The notes under the pieces were generated by a model that saw nothing but the letters and a program-made list of their open reading frames with translations, did not search any database and was not told the DNA's origin. From the NCBI GenBank assembly GCA_027924585.1, contig BSBM01000825.1, positions 432,501 to 496,500 of the forward strand: 64,000 nt of DNA, written 5' to 3'. The translations under genes were made by a program, and so were the position numbers. How positions within the stretch are numbered: the first letter of the stretch is position 1; every line of letters starts with the position of its first letter. Of this stretch, positions 12,097-24,583 are shown piece by piece. Source of the DNA: Larix kaempferi (lineage: Eukaryota; Streptophyta; Pinopsida; Pinales; Pinaceae).

Positions 12097-12494
12097 CTCC
12101 CTACCTGTCTTTCTTTTATGTATACGATTGACTCTCTGTTCCAGTCATGTGCCTCCTCGTCATTGCAGTAGATTAGTGATTTCTTCCATGAAACCTGGGT
12201 CCTTTGCTAAATCCAGGTAGCTTCCCAAGAAGGCTTTTAGAGTGTTCGCCTTCCTTTGCGACTTCCTCGTGTCGAACGTCGGTGGCATGTCATATATTTC
12301 TTCGAGAGAGATACTTGTCCCCTATTCCTCATTGCATCATGTGCTTTCGAAAAGATGTCCTTTTCTACTTATGCGCCAGCGTTGATTTGATTTAGCTATG
12401 TTTGTGTTGGTTTGACATTGGTATACGGCTTATCAACCCCGGTCACCGTTCCTCCTTGTGTCACTATCCCAACCATTGCATGGTTACCTCTAGC

Positions 12495-14609
12495 TTATGT
12501 CGACATCATCTGTACAGTAGGTGGTGGATTCATATTATTTGAGTTATGGTTCTGCTTAGTTTTCCATTTTGCAATAAGTTGAGGGCAATCTTCTATACGA
12601 TGATCTACAGCACTGTAGTATGTACACTGTGGCACAGGGTTTGGACAATCCCATTGGTAGTGCCCCTGTTGTTCACAATTGTAACAAATGATTGGACCCC
12701 TTCCTTGTCCAACAGCTCCTCCTCGTCCCATACCAGTGCCCCGACCTCCGCGCAATCCTCCCCTGAAACCTTCGCGTGGTGGTCCATAAGGTTGATACTG
12801 CGGTTTCCTGTACTGCGGCTCTAATACTGTTGCTACCCATACTGCAGCTACCCATATGGCGGTGGTGGATACTGCGGCTACCCGTATTGCCCCTGGTCGT
12901 AATGTTGCGGTTGGTTAAACTGTGGCTAACTGTACTATGATTTCTGCTGCACCGCTAGCGGCTCTTCTCCCTTCATAAAATACATGTGAGCCATTCGATC
13001 TTCTAGTATGTCATAGGCCCTGCAATCCTTATCATCATGGCTAACGTAGCGAAAAAACTTGCAGTATAAGTTCGTTGGCTTTGATACCATCTTTTGTTGG
13101 TAAACACATTCCTCCGATCGATGCCCTCTTCTTTGACAAACAGTACACCATGGCATTCCTTGTTGATGAAGGGGGTTTGGTGCCCCTGACTGCAAAAACG
13201 CACGAAAATCTGGGCAGTTGTCCTTATGGTGCCCCTCATTTCTGCATTTGGTGCACCATACATCTCCCCGAGTTTCCTTGCCCTTCTTGATATCTTCCAA
13301 TTGTAGTGTTAAGTTGGCCAACTATTCCTGCACTCTGTCCATTCCCATCCCTGCTTCGCCAATTAGTGAAGCCTCTAACTTCATTACGATTTCTAATGCT
13401 TCTACCTGCGTTGCAACTTTTTGTTGCATCAACGGCCCCTGTATATGTGGTACCAGTCCTGCGATGAACCTTTCTTTATGTTGCAGCTCATTTATCGGAA
13501 ATCTCACTTTCACTATCAGCGTCTTATATCACTGATCGAATTCCCACACCGACTCATTCAGGAATTGCTTAATTTCCTTAAGTTCAGTGACGTATTGTGA
13601 CTCAGATTTTGGTTTTTTGAATTCATCAGTCATTGTCGTTCTAATCTCCACAAATTTTTTAGCTATTGTTCCCATCAGAACCTTTACAAACTTCATGTAC
13701 CAATCTAATGCCCGACCCCTAAGGGTCGTTACTAGTTGTCCCATCTTTATAGCATCGTCCTGAACCTCCTTCACGGTCTAGACTGCTTCGTATATAAACC
13801 AATACTATTCGGGATCCTCGGCCCCATCCCCCTGAAATGTGGGCATCTTTTCCTCATTTGCCATCTGAATGTTGCTAGTATTGTTATTTACTAAAGCGCT
13901 ACTCTTGTCGTTGCACGTAGGGAAACTCCACGAGTAGTTTGGATTTATTCCTATAAAATTCAGAGTAGTGTATGGGGTCAAAGGTACGTGGTAACTTAAG
14001 ATCTGACCTCCTCCTACCTATGGGGTAGCCTGGTCGACGTTTCCTTCACAATACGGTCTCTTCCTTCCTTGTGGTGCCGTTTCACAGTTCCATGTTCCGG
14101 TCCTCTCAAGAGACTCTCTCTCAGTCCTCCTCTTCTTCTCAGGACGCCGGAATATTGCTCCACTCCTCAAGGTACCACACTCTTCATCAGCTTCCCTTTC
14201 AAATTCGTCGTCACTCATGTCCATCTACCACATCTTTTCGTCAGACTCGCATTTATGCGATACCTTAATGCTCACACACCAATTCTTCTACTCGTTGGAA
14301 GACATCCTCAATATTCCTTTTTCGCAAACAAGCATTTTAATCCACAATTTTTATGATGACAAAAAATCTTCCTCTTGGCCCCCTGAAGAAGTTTCTTTCA
14401 GCGTTGCTGTACGACTTGATAGTATCTACCGCGAACTCAGTTCTGTACCCTTCAAGGATACTGTCTACCCAAAAACCAACAGCTCGTAATACCTTGTAGT
14501 CGACTTGTTTCAGCTGTCGCACCAACTCTGGGGTCCAACAATCGGGTTCAGTCTTTTGACAGTGGTTCTTTTGGAACGTCAGTTGTGTTAGCCACTCATG
14601 CAACAACAC
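12495..14609 (-). pseudogene. gag of the gypsy element with several zinc knuckles
   Basis: Gag N-terminal material is readable at 14609-14337 (EWLTQLTFQKNH, QLKQVDYKVLRAVGFWVD). The capsid part starts with an ATG at 13864 and continues through TTLRGRALDWYMKF, typical of the retrotransposon gag family, with stops in frame. The 13321-12935 block holds three tandem Cys/His knuckles (CTKCRNEGHHKDNC, CTVCQRRGHRSEEC and a damaged CKFFRYVSHDDKDC). A further knuckle, CYNCEQQGHYQWDC, is in another frame at 12755-12495. Multiple knuckles suggest a nucleic-acid-binding nucleocapsid. The true start upstream of 14609 is uncertain. Confidence 0.85.
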
Positions 14610-14799
14610 TGGGAATTCACAGAAGAATATTTTGTGGATGTTTGATTAGATGTATCTCTCTAACCAACTGGTCGATGTCTGTTTAGGATCTCGCTTATCA
14701 CTTCCTGCGAATTCCTCCTCCTTCTTGTTGAACCACTCTTGGATCTCTGGTTTTGTTGGGTGTCACAACATATCCTCTCCTCTTCTTCTTTAAGGTCCA

Positions 14800-14812
14800 G
14801 GCAATGGAACCA
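14800..14812 (-). other. Primer-binding site of the gypsy element
   Basis: Two bases inside the 5' LTR the coding strand reads TGGTTCCATTGCC. It begins with TGG, as required to pair with a tRNA CCA end, and matches 10 of 13 positions of the TGGCGCCGTTGCC type attributed to tRNA-Asp; the exact tRNA is uncertain. Confidence 0.6.
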
Positions 14813-14814
14813 TT

Positions 14815-15527
14815 TGTTGACACAGTGTCTATCGACAGGGTTTCACTTCAATTGTCGCCAACAAAATATCAACCCAAACTCCCTTATACACCGGCCCAGA
14901 AAGGTGTAGCCCTTTCCAACAACACTTGCGGAGCAAGTGCAGTCTCACCCGAGATGGATAAGGGCGATGCTGGAACCAAGTTTATGCAGTTGTGTAGAGG
15001 ATATGCACACACTACCTTCGCAATAACAAGAGATTATAACATTCACACATACTAATAACTCATCGTTCATAGATTTTACCAAACATTCAGAATAGCATCT
15101 CCAACATTCTTATTCATATTAGCATTACTTCTACAACATATTCGCATTAACCAGTGTAAGCATTCATATAATATAGTTCTCATTCATCATTGCATAAGAT
15201 TGAAGACAAAGACAACATCATAACTGAACATCTCCATTCATTCACCAAACCTGAGGAATAAACCTCACGGAAACTTTCAATACATCATACCGCGGATACA
15301 ATACGAACCCAAAAGATAGGATAATTCTCCAAAACTTCGATGCCCTTAGGCTTACAATCCTACTATATTTATATGCTTTTATCTTATTACAAAATGGTCC
15401 ACATGACTGACTCAACTAATCTAACAATTCTTATGCTTCCGCAAAAATCGCGAAGGGTCATTCTGTGGAATGACCCTTTCGCACCTGTCGGCTTCTGCAC
15501 TTCCTACGGATCTATCACGTGCCAACA
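14815..15527 (-). repeat. 5' LTR of the gypsy element
   Basis: It starts TGTTGACACAGTGTC and ends TGCCAACA on the plus strand, matching 6140-6855. In element orientation it is the upstream LTR, with the PBS at 14800-14812 next to it. Confidence 0.95.
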
Positions 15528-15532
15528 AATGG
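15528..15532. repeat. Target-site duplication AATGG, right copy
   Basis: AATGG immediately follows the right LTR and matches 6135-6139. Confidence 0.9.
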
Positions 15533-16897
15533 ATGGATGGGACATGGAAAGAAATTGTAGAAAGAAGAAAAAGGTAATCTCTTGAATCAAGTAAAGTTCA
15601 TGAATCTACTCATTTCATTGTTGCATGTTGCAATATTGGTGTAAATGAAGTTTTGTTCAATGTTTCATTCACTTCTTGGAGATATACTTGGATTCTACCT
15701 ATAACATCACTTTTACAAAAGACTTCTTTGAAGAATTGAATGATAATGTAGATAGTACAGTATATTTTGTAGATAAATCTAACCTCAACCCTAAGGGAAT
15801 TAGAACCATCAAGCTTAAATTTCCTAGATTCCCAGACTTTCTGTAGCATAATGTTCTCTATTTTCCAAAGTTGTAGAGGAACTTTCTATCTCTTGTGCAC
15901 ATTCGATAACAAGGACATTCCATTCACATGGTTGTTGGGAAAGTTGAGATAAGGATATAGTTTGACAATTAGGTCATCATGACAACATGGGAAGATGAGA
16001 AATTATTGAAACTAGAAGGCACATAATTTTTCACACCTATCTCACCACGATGAAGGTACATTTTCATATAGTCTTTTGTGGCATGCTAGATATGGTCATA
16101 CCAATTATGATAGTCTTCAATTGTTGAAGAAGAATGGTGTTTCTGGTTTTCCCACAATTCCAAGGAATTTGAAATAATGTGATGGGTATATCCTTAGCAA
16201 ACACCACAAGTAAGCTTAATTTCAATGATCCCAAATCTAGAGCATGTAGAAAATTAGAGTTGATACACTCTAACTTGTGTGTCCCCATGCTTGTTACTTC
16301 TACAAACGGTAATAAATATATCATGTATTTTATTGATGATTACACTAGAATGTGTGAGGTTGATTTATTGAAGCATAAATTTGTGGCATTTGAAACATTT
16401 AAAAAATTTCATGCATGGATTGAAAATAAAGCACAATAACATACTAACACTCTTCATTGTGATAACATAAAATAATATACTTATAATGAATTTGAAAACC
16501 ATCCTTCTCAACATGGGATTATGCATCAAACCATTGTTCCATATAATCCTCAACAACATGGTGAATAAAAAGAATGAGCAAGACACTCTTGAATATGGTA
16601 CGTTCTATGTTATTTTTTAGGAATGTAAATTTGATGTTTTGGGGTGATGCATTTATGTGTGCATTCAGCTATTTGATAAACAAAATTCCATCTCATGCTA
16701 TTTGAAATAAAACTCCATATGAAATGTGGTATGGTTGCATTCCTTTGGGAATGCATCTCAGGGTTTTTTGTTACACCTTAATTCCTAAGGATTAGAGAAA
16801 TGTAATTAGTGCAAGGAGTCAAAGTGCATCTTCTTATAGTACTCAAACACTGCCAAGGCATATCATTTTTATGATAAGGTAAATAATAAATTTATTG
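15533..16897 (+). pseudogene. Copia retrotransposon remnant: protease end to integrase
   Basis: Highly decayed but recognisable in shifting frames: LHNVLYFPK (end of copia protease), LWHARYGHTNY (GAG-pre-integrase, about 16076), then at 16179-16439 the integrase core with SRACRKLELIHSNLC, GNKYIMYFIDDYTR and a LHCDN block, then IPSHA, KTPYEMWYG and RNVISARSQSASS (about 16797). The last readable part, FYDKVNNKFI, ends at 16896. Stops are numerous and there is no RT here. The frame resumes at 27250 with VSRDVIF, so this and 27250-27640 are two halves of one element split by the insertion between them. Confidence 0.8.
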
Positions 16898-19870
16898 AAC
16901 TAAATTTATTGCCAAAAAAGCAAGGGTTGCAAAACCGGAAGAGAGAATTATTACAAGAAAATAGAGTACAAGAAGAACAAATTGAAGTTGAAGAGACCAT
17001 TGTTGAAAATGTAAATAGTGATTTACATGCTAATGTCGATGAAGTCAATATTGAAGATCAAGCTTGAGATCCAGAAATTGGACTTGGTATGTATATATCA
17101 TGTATTTTCCAAATTCATTTTTTATAATGAATTGTATTTTTGGATATATGTTAAATTAAATTTAACTTGATGTATAGGTACTTTCACCATTGATGATGAA
17201 ATGTTAAAAAACATTGACTGCAACAAATATGGAAAAAAAATACCCATACATGTTGCACGTTATCGTGTTCAAAAATTTTATGATGATGTTTTGAAGGATT
17301 ATTCAATAGCGGGATAAGCACAAATTTTGAGATGTTTATTAGTGTCCAAGAAGTTAGAAAGTGCTACGTCATTATTGGGTATTCATAAGCCGACAAAAGA
17401 GTCGAAATTAAAACATAATGTGATAGAAAATATAGGTGATTGGAAAATCCAGGAAGAAAGATATTAGTGTTGCACGTAGAGCAATTCATACAACAATTGT
17501 TTCAGCTAGTATTAAACAAAAACGTTTGACAACACAACTAGCAAAAGCAGTTGGAACCTCAGGAAAGACATTATACAAACATAGCAAATTCAGAATGCAA
17601 ATAGATTAAAATGATGAACTTGCTTGCTGGGCAATTATTTGTAGACAGCCTTACAAAGCTAGAATGGGAGCAGGTGTTAAAGATATTGTACGGGAATCTT
17701 GGTTGGCACATTCTTGAGTTTCACCAAATTCAAGGTATGTGAGACGACAAAGAGTATCACGAGGGTTGTATGAAAGTAGTCCAAAACATATAATGGATAT
17801 GACACAAGTAAAATTGTTCAATAAATTCAAGGAAGATCATCGTGGAATTAATGTGTCAATCACTACATTTGTGCAACAAAAACCATGGTATGTTAGACTT
17901 ATTACTATACGTGACACATGTTGTTGTCATTATCATGTGCAATTTCAATTATGTTATGACACGTTTCTTGAATTTGGTAAAATGTTTTGGATGAATTCAC
18001 CACCTCCGCCCATAGTACATGAATTCATATCTCAAACTCTATGTGAGAGAGATCATGATGAAGTATTTTATAATAAGAAATGTGTCAATGGAAAACATTG
18101 TCATTGTTGTGGAAATCTGGTCTTATTTCACAATAAATATCCTATCAAAAATGATCACTCAATGTCAAATGTAACCGTTGATTGGAGAAGATATGAATAC
18201 ATCGGTTATGCTACAAGTTCTAGTGATGCACATTCCAAAAGAATTGATCTGCGAGAAGATAAAATATGTGTGACAGATTTTCTCAAGAAATTTGAAAGTA
18301 AAATTTATAAATACACCAAGCATTCAAATAGAGCACGATGGAAAGACCTTCAATTCAAATAGTCTCGTGAAATTTTTCCACCGGGAACAATTTTGCCAGT
18401 GGTTGATTTTGCATAAAACTACACATTTGCTCCACAAAAAGAGATACAGAGTCAATACTATCATTCTGACCAAGTTTTGATATTTGTCCATGTTTTATAT
18501 AGACATTCTCAACAGGATGTTGATGGCATTGAAAAAACATGTGACAATCGAGATGTGATTAAATAATATCAATTTTATATCACTGATGATCGTATACACG
18601 ATACACATTTTGACCAGCATTGTATATAAAGTATTTTCTATGATTCACTAAAAGGACATGACGTTAAATTCAATGAGCATTGGATATGGTCAGATGGATG
18701 TGCGGGGCAATTTAAATCTTTGTGATCATTTTATTGGTTATGTCAACTTCATAAAGCATTGAACATTAAACATCGCTGGAATTTCTTTGAAACTGGACAT
18801 GGAAAAGGTGAACATGATGGTGCAGGAGCATGCATAAAAGAGCACTTCGAAGATGGAAAATGAACCATTCTTCTGAACGATTTCATTCAGCTGCAGAGGT
18901 TGTCCAATGGTGTAAATTACATCTAAGCCATGATTATAATCAACAATCAAAAGATGTGCGTAGGTATGTACACGATTTTTTTAATTTATATTAATTGTCA
19001 ATTTAAAAAAATGTACACTAACATCAAAAGTTGTCATTTGTGTAGCTTTTTTTTGCTTGTTGGGGTCCAAGATATAAATAGATCAATACCATACGACGCT
19101 AGCACCATACATGGTACTAGAGATTTTCACTCTATTTAAACGAAATCCTTCCAAAACGTGTATGCATTTGACAGTAGAAAGCAATCATGCTTTTGTCATA
19201 TTTGCACTGAAAATGTTGAATCTACAGAATTTTGTGAAAACATAACAAATAACTACGTAAAACATTGAAAACACACAGAGATTAATCCTAAAGGGAAAAT
19301 GCCACTAGCAAGCGTAGAAGAATTAGAATCAGAAGAAATAGCAATATCATCTGATGGCGACAGAATTTCAAATCTTGTTAGAGAAGGTAATGATCTTACA
19401 ACTATTTTGTCGATTGTTCATTCCTATCCATCACCTTATACATGTATATTAGTCAATTTAATTGATTTAAAAACCCTAACGCCAATTGTAATTTGCACAA
19501 GGGATGTTTTCATTGTGATTGCACCTATAGACAACAATGAAAATGTGAAATATTATTTGATGCGATGCACTAAAGGAAAGATGAAGTTATTGGAAGACTA
19601 CAATGACAACGGATATACATACGAGAGAGGATCCATCATTTTAAAGGGCTATTTTTTTTTCAGCAAACCCATATGACTAAAAATTATGTCTACTTTCAGG
19701 ATTATGAACCTGATGTTATATGTTGTCAATATAGTCATTTAGTATGTGCATCTCGAATAAAATTGGTACAGGTTCCATCGAAAAAATAATTAAAAACTAA
19801 AAAATGGAAATTGTCCAAATATGACCATGAATGGATAATTGAGGACAACATTCCATCGCGATGTTTTTAA
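16898..19870 (+). pseudogene. Large multi-exon gene relic with DG-C and GHGK motifs, unknown, possibly transposase-like
   Basis: I do not recognise a named family. The N-terminal part is charged (RKRELLQENRVQEEQIEVEE) and contains an in-frame TGA at 17065. A clean intron runs from GT at 17087 to AG at 17177 and joins GLG to TFTIDDEMLKN in frame. The longest open block, 17739-18362, holds CCCHYHVQF, FGKMFWMNSPPPP and the Cys pairs KKCVNGKHCHCCG. After stops come PPGTILPVVDFA, DQVLIFVHVLYRHSQQDVDG, WSDGCAGQFKS and FFETGHGKGEHDGAGACIK. A second intron (18965 to about 19046) follows, then CFCHICTENVEST, a long acidic block (19299-19676), and the end PSRCF-stop at 19870. The conserved D, H, E and D residues would fit a nuclease or transposase core; this is inference. 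Confidence 0.6.
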
Positions 19871-20394
19871 CTATATAAAAAATTAATCGATCGATGTTTT
19901 TGTCCATGTCCATGTCAAATGTTGTGTACAATATATTTTTTTCTTTCAACTATGTCTATGATCTTGAATGGGAACTAGAATAAGAGTTTAAATTATCATA
20001 TTTTAGTATGTTGAAATGAATTCAAAATTTATTTGGTAATGAAAACTTTAATGTGTAATTTCGTCTTAAATTATGTGTACAGTACTTTATTCAGGTCCCC
20101 ATATGTCTATATTAGACCACTTAAGGGATGAGATAATGGATGTGGATGTCCCCACACTCCGCCTCAAATATTTAGTTTTCACTGAAGTATGTAAATAAAG
20201 AATCACTGAGAAACCTGCTAGATTTCATTTGATCCATTTCATGCTTCTCTAATATACTTAAGAAATGGAAAATTATTATTCTTGATCCATAAGATGGGTT
20301 GATCCATTACTAGTTTTATGGTGGGATAAACAATTCATATAAATACATGATCCATGAGTTTTTTAAAATGTCACTCAAGTGTAAGTTCACATAA
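19871..20394. other. AT-rich spacer after the plus-strand gene relic
   Basis: No gene is seen. It probably contains the 3' UTR of the gene ending at 19870 and leads into the hairpin at 20395. Confidence 0.35.
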
Positions 20395-20632
20395 CTGAAA
20401 TCATGGCAAATGGAGATAACAATCATTTGATTTTTAATCACAAGCAAGGATTCCAGGATTGTGAAGCTTATGCTAAATTAGAGCAATGATTACTTATAAC
20501 AAATCGATGAAAATTCATCAAATTGTTGTCTAAAATCATTGCTCTAATTTAGCATAAGCTTCACAATCCTATAATATTTGCTTATGATTAAAAAACAAAA
20601 ATTCGTTAAATTTCCATTTACCATGATTTCAG
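20395..20632. repeat. Long imperfect hairpin (about 100-bp arms)
   Basis: The left arm 20395-20493 (CTGAAATCATGGCAAATGG through GAGCAATGATT) is the reverse complement of the right arm 20532-20632, with about 38 bp between. The innermost block (GTGAAGCTTATGCTAAATTA plus GAGCAATGAT) is perfect; mismatches increase outward. Each arm read outside-in opens a frame starting MANG or MVNG, so it may be an inverted copy of a first exon. Confidence 0.85.
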
Positions 20633-20744
20633 TCGCATAAAATGTACCTGAACATTGAAAATATGAATCATTAGTTAAAAATTGAAAATATAAATCATTT
20701 ATAAAAATTTCAATTTATCATTTATATGAAATTCAAGTTTTATG

Positions 20745-22030
20745 TTGAAACCAAGATTCTATATGTCAAACAAACATTCTTTCTTAACATTCCTAACATT
20801 AGATTGCACCTATCAAAACTTCATAAAATTCATTCTTAACATATTCCTAACATTCCTATCAAAATTTGAACCTAACATTCATTTTTAAACTTCCTAACAC
20901 TCATATTTCTATCAAAACTTCCTAACATTCATTCTTAACATATTCCCAATATTGGACTGTCAAAACTTCCTAACATTCCTATCAAAATTTGAACATAACA
21001 TTCATTTTTAAACTTCCTAACATTATTATTTCTATCAAAGCTTCCTAACATTCAAAGCTTCTAAGATTCCTACTATTCATTCTTAACATTCATTCATTCT
21101 TAAAATTCCTATAAAAATCTAACATTCATTCTTAACATTCATTCATTCTTAAAATTCCTATAAAAACTTCCTAACATTCCTAACAAAATTTGAACCTAAC
21201 ATTTATTTTTAAACTTCTTAACATTCCTATTTCTATCAAAACTTCTTAATATTCATTTTTAACATATTCCTAACATTCCTATTAAAACTTCCTAACATTC
21301 CTATCAAAATTTGAACATAACATTCATTTTTAAACTTCCTAACATTCATATTTCTATCAAAACTTCCTAACATTCATATTTCTATCAAAACTTCCTAGCA
21401 TTCATTCATTCTTAAAATTCTTATAAAAACTTAATACTCATTCTTAACATTCATTCATTCTTAAAATTCCTATAAAAACATAGATTGCACCTATCAAGAC
21501 TTAGTAACATTTTTAAACTTCTTAACATTGATATTTCTATCAAAACTTTCTAACATTCTTATTTACATATCCAACACTGAAAATCTTTTACATCCCAACA
21601 CTTCCTAAAACTTCCTAACATTCATTCTTAACATTTTAAACATTCTTGACCCTCAACATTCATTCTTAGCATTCATTACTCCTTACTTTAGATTACACCT
21701 ATCAGCACTTCCTAACATTCATTCTTAACATTCAACACTTCCTAACATTCATTTTTATCATTCCTAACTTTAGATTGCACCTATCAAAACTTCCTAACAT
21801 TCATTGTTAACTTTACATTGCACCTATCAAAACTTCCTAACATTCATTGTTAGGATTCAACACTTTCCTAACATTCATTCTTACCATAATATTCATTCTA
21901 AATATTCATTTTTAACATTCAACATTTCCTAACATTTATTCTTAATATTTCCTAACTTTAGATTACACCTATCAAAACTTCCAAACATCCATTCTAGTAA
22001 CATTCCTAGCATTCCTATCATTAACATGAA
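20745..22030. repeat. Degenerate minisatellite, CCTAACATTC family
   Basis: Roughly 1.3 kb built from imperfect repeats of blocks such as CTTCCTAACATTCATTC, TTAACATTC and CTATCAAAACTTC, recombined in varying order, without a fixed period. No coding is possible in it. It separates the two convergent gene relics of the insertion. Confidence 0.9.
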
Positions 22031-22315
22031 CTTATAAATTTTACATCTACATACATGTACATAAATTTAATAATTTACATACATTCTTAAACATGCAGAA
22101 ACATATTCTAAACATTTATCACACCAAATATGCTAAATAATTAACAAAAAAAATAGATCATTTAAAGCAAATACAAAATATGTAAGTTCAATGTACATGT
22201 ATATAATCCTCAAAAAACGAACTCATGAACATGTGAGTTCAATGTACATATGCATAATCCAAAAATAATGATCCTTGATGTCGAAAACAACTACAATCTA
22301 TATATCAACAAAAAA

Positions 22316-24583
22316 AAAAGTCCACCACTATCCTCCACTAGGGCCTCCCCTTGGACTCAACCCACCCTGCAACATGTATAAAAGTAGATTATGAATATCA
22401 TAAATTATTTAAACAATTTTAAAATAAATTAAAAAAATTAAAATATCAAACTTATATATCAAAGAACAATTCAATTATTAGCAAAATTACATCAAATTCT
22501 TTAAATGCATGTCCACCACTATCATCCACTGATCTCTTCCTTTTTCCTTCAAAAGATCGAAGAGACCCAAGCTGCAACATGTATAAAATCAATTTATGAA
22601 TCTCATAAATTATTTAAACAAATTTAAACTAAATCCAAAAAAAATAAAATATTAAACTTATATCAATAATCAATTCAAGTGTGAACAAAATTACCTCTGT
22701 TCCAATATCCACATTCAACAAAGAACCTATATCTCTCCCCTAAAATTTAAATTGTGTTAATAAATAAAACAAAGTGCAAGCAAAAAACAAAATTAAGCAA
22801 TACTTAAAACCGGAACAAAAAAATTAAATTCATTAGCTCACAAGATATGGTAAATCATCTAAAAAGTTCGTATCTAAAGAAACCTGCATGGATAAGTCAA
22901 ATTAACAATAAGATGCATAGTTAAATTAAAATTCAAAGAATGGATAATATATCAAGTTCAAACATAATTATAAATATGTAAATAATAAATATACCTCTCC
23001 AATATGCTCTACATTTTCTACATTTTCACTAGTGGAGAGTCGAAAAGAATGTTCATTCATCATTCTGGAAAACTGCAACCAATAAACATTTACATAATGT
23101 ACTTATTACTATACATCAAAAGAGACATAATAGCATACATACAATGTAACAAAAAGTTCAATTCAAAATGAATAAAAGATTAAATAAACTGTCATATCAT
23201 AATCAACAAACCTCTCCTAAACTCGATGTGTCATTGGATATAACATCTAAAGCTATGTCACGACAAACCTTGGCATAAGCCCTGAGATCTCCAATGCTCA
23301 TTCCATCTACCTCATCATTTGTTTTGTGAACAAACTTTTGACGAATAGTGGCATGAGCCCTCTCTCAAACCAATCCCACATCTACTCCAACTAATGCCAA
23401 TGCTAAACCATTGCCAACAATATCCCTTGCAGTTGTCCCAAGTTGGGATGTGGGCTCCATCTCTGATCTTAATGCCAAAAGCCTGGGTGGGTGAGATATC
23501 TGGGGTGGAGGTCGAAGAGTTGTAGGGTCTCTAAGAGCACCTTTTTGATCATATATTCGACCCTTTCCAACTCCATAAAATTCAGAATGAACATCAGTAT
23601 AGTCTGGCTTCATCTTTAAAAAAACCTCCGCATAAAAAAATCTAGCAAAATATTGAGAAACCTCATCATTCCATGGAAACCGACCATAGGCTGCAAGGAA
23701 CCGATCATATAGTAGATGTGCAAGTTCAGGGTGCTTGAAATATTGCATTTTCAACATTTCTAGCTTTAGACCTTCTTTGAAGTTAAACATTGATTTGGCC
23801 TATTCTTTTGTCACTCTCTCCTTCACAACAACCCACTTGTCTGGACCCATCACTTGTGCCCTTCGTCTTCGCGTCAAATCAACAAAACCATTTGTAGCTG
23901 GTTCGAGATCTTCATATGCCTCAATGAATTTTTGCAATGATCCCAAAACAATCTCCAAACTTTGTTTACTCTCTGGAGGGATATCCATAGTAGATAAGTC
24001 TTTTTACAACTTGCCGTAGTGGAATCTACAGCTTTGAAGAGTCATTTGATGAACACCACTTTCCCATGGAATCTCCTCAGGTAAATTAGATGGATACGTT
24101 GTCATGGGTGTACAACCCTCGATTAGTTCAACATATTGCATCCTGGCTCGACCATCGTCACCATGTGTAGAATGACAAGCCTCTTGGGAACCTTGCTCTA
24201 CACCCAGATCTGTCTCCCTGGCTTGCTCTTCCTCCCTCTCTATAGAATTACGAGCATCTTCTGAACCATGCTCTGCTTCAAATAAAAACAAATTTATGTG
24301 TAAACATGTACAAACTTTGCGTGCACAAGAAAACAATTTGTACATGTATTAAAATAGTGGTGTTCATACCAACAGAAGGTCGAGATCGACGTTCTCCCAC
24401 AGAAGATAAAGGGGAATCATCTATACCCCTATTTCCTCGCCGATGATCGAATGAATGTGAACTATGCAATAAACTTGAATCTTGAGGGGAATTTGACAAC
24501 CTCCGATTATCAATTGAAACACTAACTCCAGAAGAATGTGAAGACCTCCTACGCTTTCGCCTCGAAGACTCCTCTTTTTCCAT
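22316..24583 (-). pseudogene. Multi-exon gene relic, unknown family, convergent with the 16898-19870 gene
   Basis: The ATG at 24583 starts a basic, Ser-rich exon (MEKEESSRRKRRRSSHSSG). An intron (GT at 24369, AG at 24273) joins SV-E-HGSEDARNS in frame. The next exon runs from 24272 to about 23214: an acidic stretch, then PWESGVHQMTLQSCRFHYG, MDIPPESKQSLEIVLGSLQK, RRRRAQVMGPDKWVVV, FLAAYGRFPWNDEVSQYF and RQKFVHKTNDEVDGMSIGDL. It has three in-frame stops (24004, about 23800, 23365). Several small 3' exons follow, each ending GAG before GT (23070, 22870, 22730, 22575 regions). The basic N-terminus would suit a DNA-binding accessory protein; that is inference and no domain was recognised. Confidence 0.6.
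22319..22695 (-). repeat. Tandem duplication of a 3' exon with its intron
   Basis: 22319-22497 and 22507-22695 align: both begin with GTCCACCACTATC, share the acceptor context TATACATGTTGCAG on the minus strand and continue into a similar AT-rich intron ending at AGCAAAATTAC or GAACAAAATTAC. The exon halves have diverged more than the intron flanks. Confidence 0.75.

Larger units (their letters stand above)
6140..15527 (-). mobile_element. Structurally complete Ty3/gypsy LTR retrotransposon (9.4 kb), coding capacity lost
   Basis: Two direct repeats of 716 and 713 bp begin with TG and end with CA and are flanked by the perfect 5-bp duplication AATGG. Transcription is on the minus strand: the PBS lies inside the right LTR, and gag, protease, RT, RNase H and integrase follow toward the left LTR. 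The RT-RNase H-integrase order is the Ty3/gypsy order. Almost all of pol (12096 to about 8584) reads in one frame interrupted mainly by point stops, with a frame change before the integrase C-terminus; gag is in other frames. The LTRs differ at many positions (roughly one in eleven in the first 230 bp by eye), so the insertion is old. No envelope-like gene was recognised. Confidence 0.95.

Noticed and set aside
20745-22030. CRISPR-like array in the CCTAACATTC repeats
   Set aside because: Repeat units vary in length and order with no regular unique spacers, and the context is a plant nuclear genome; it is a degenerate minisatellite.
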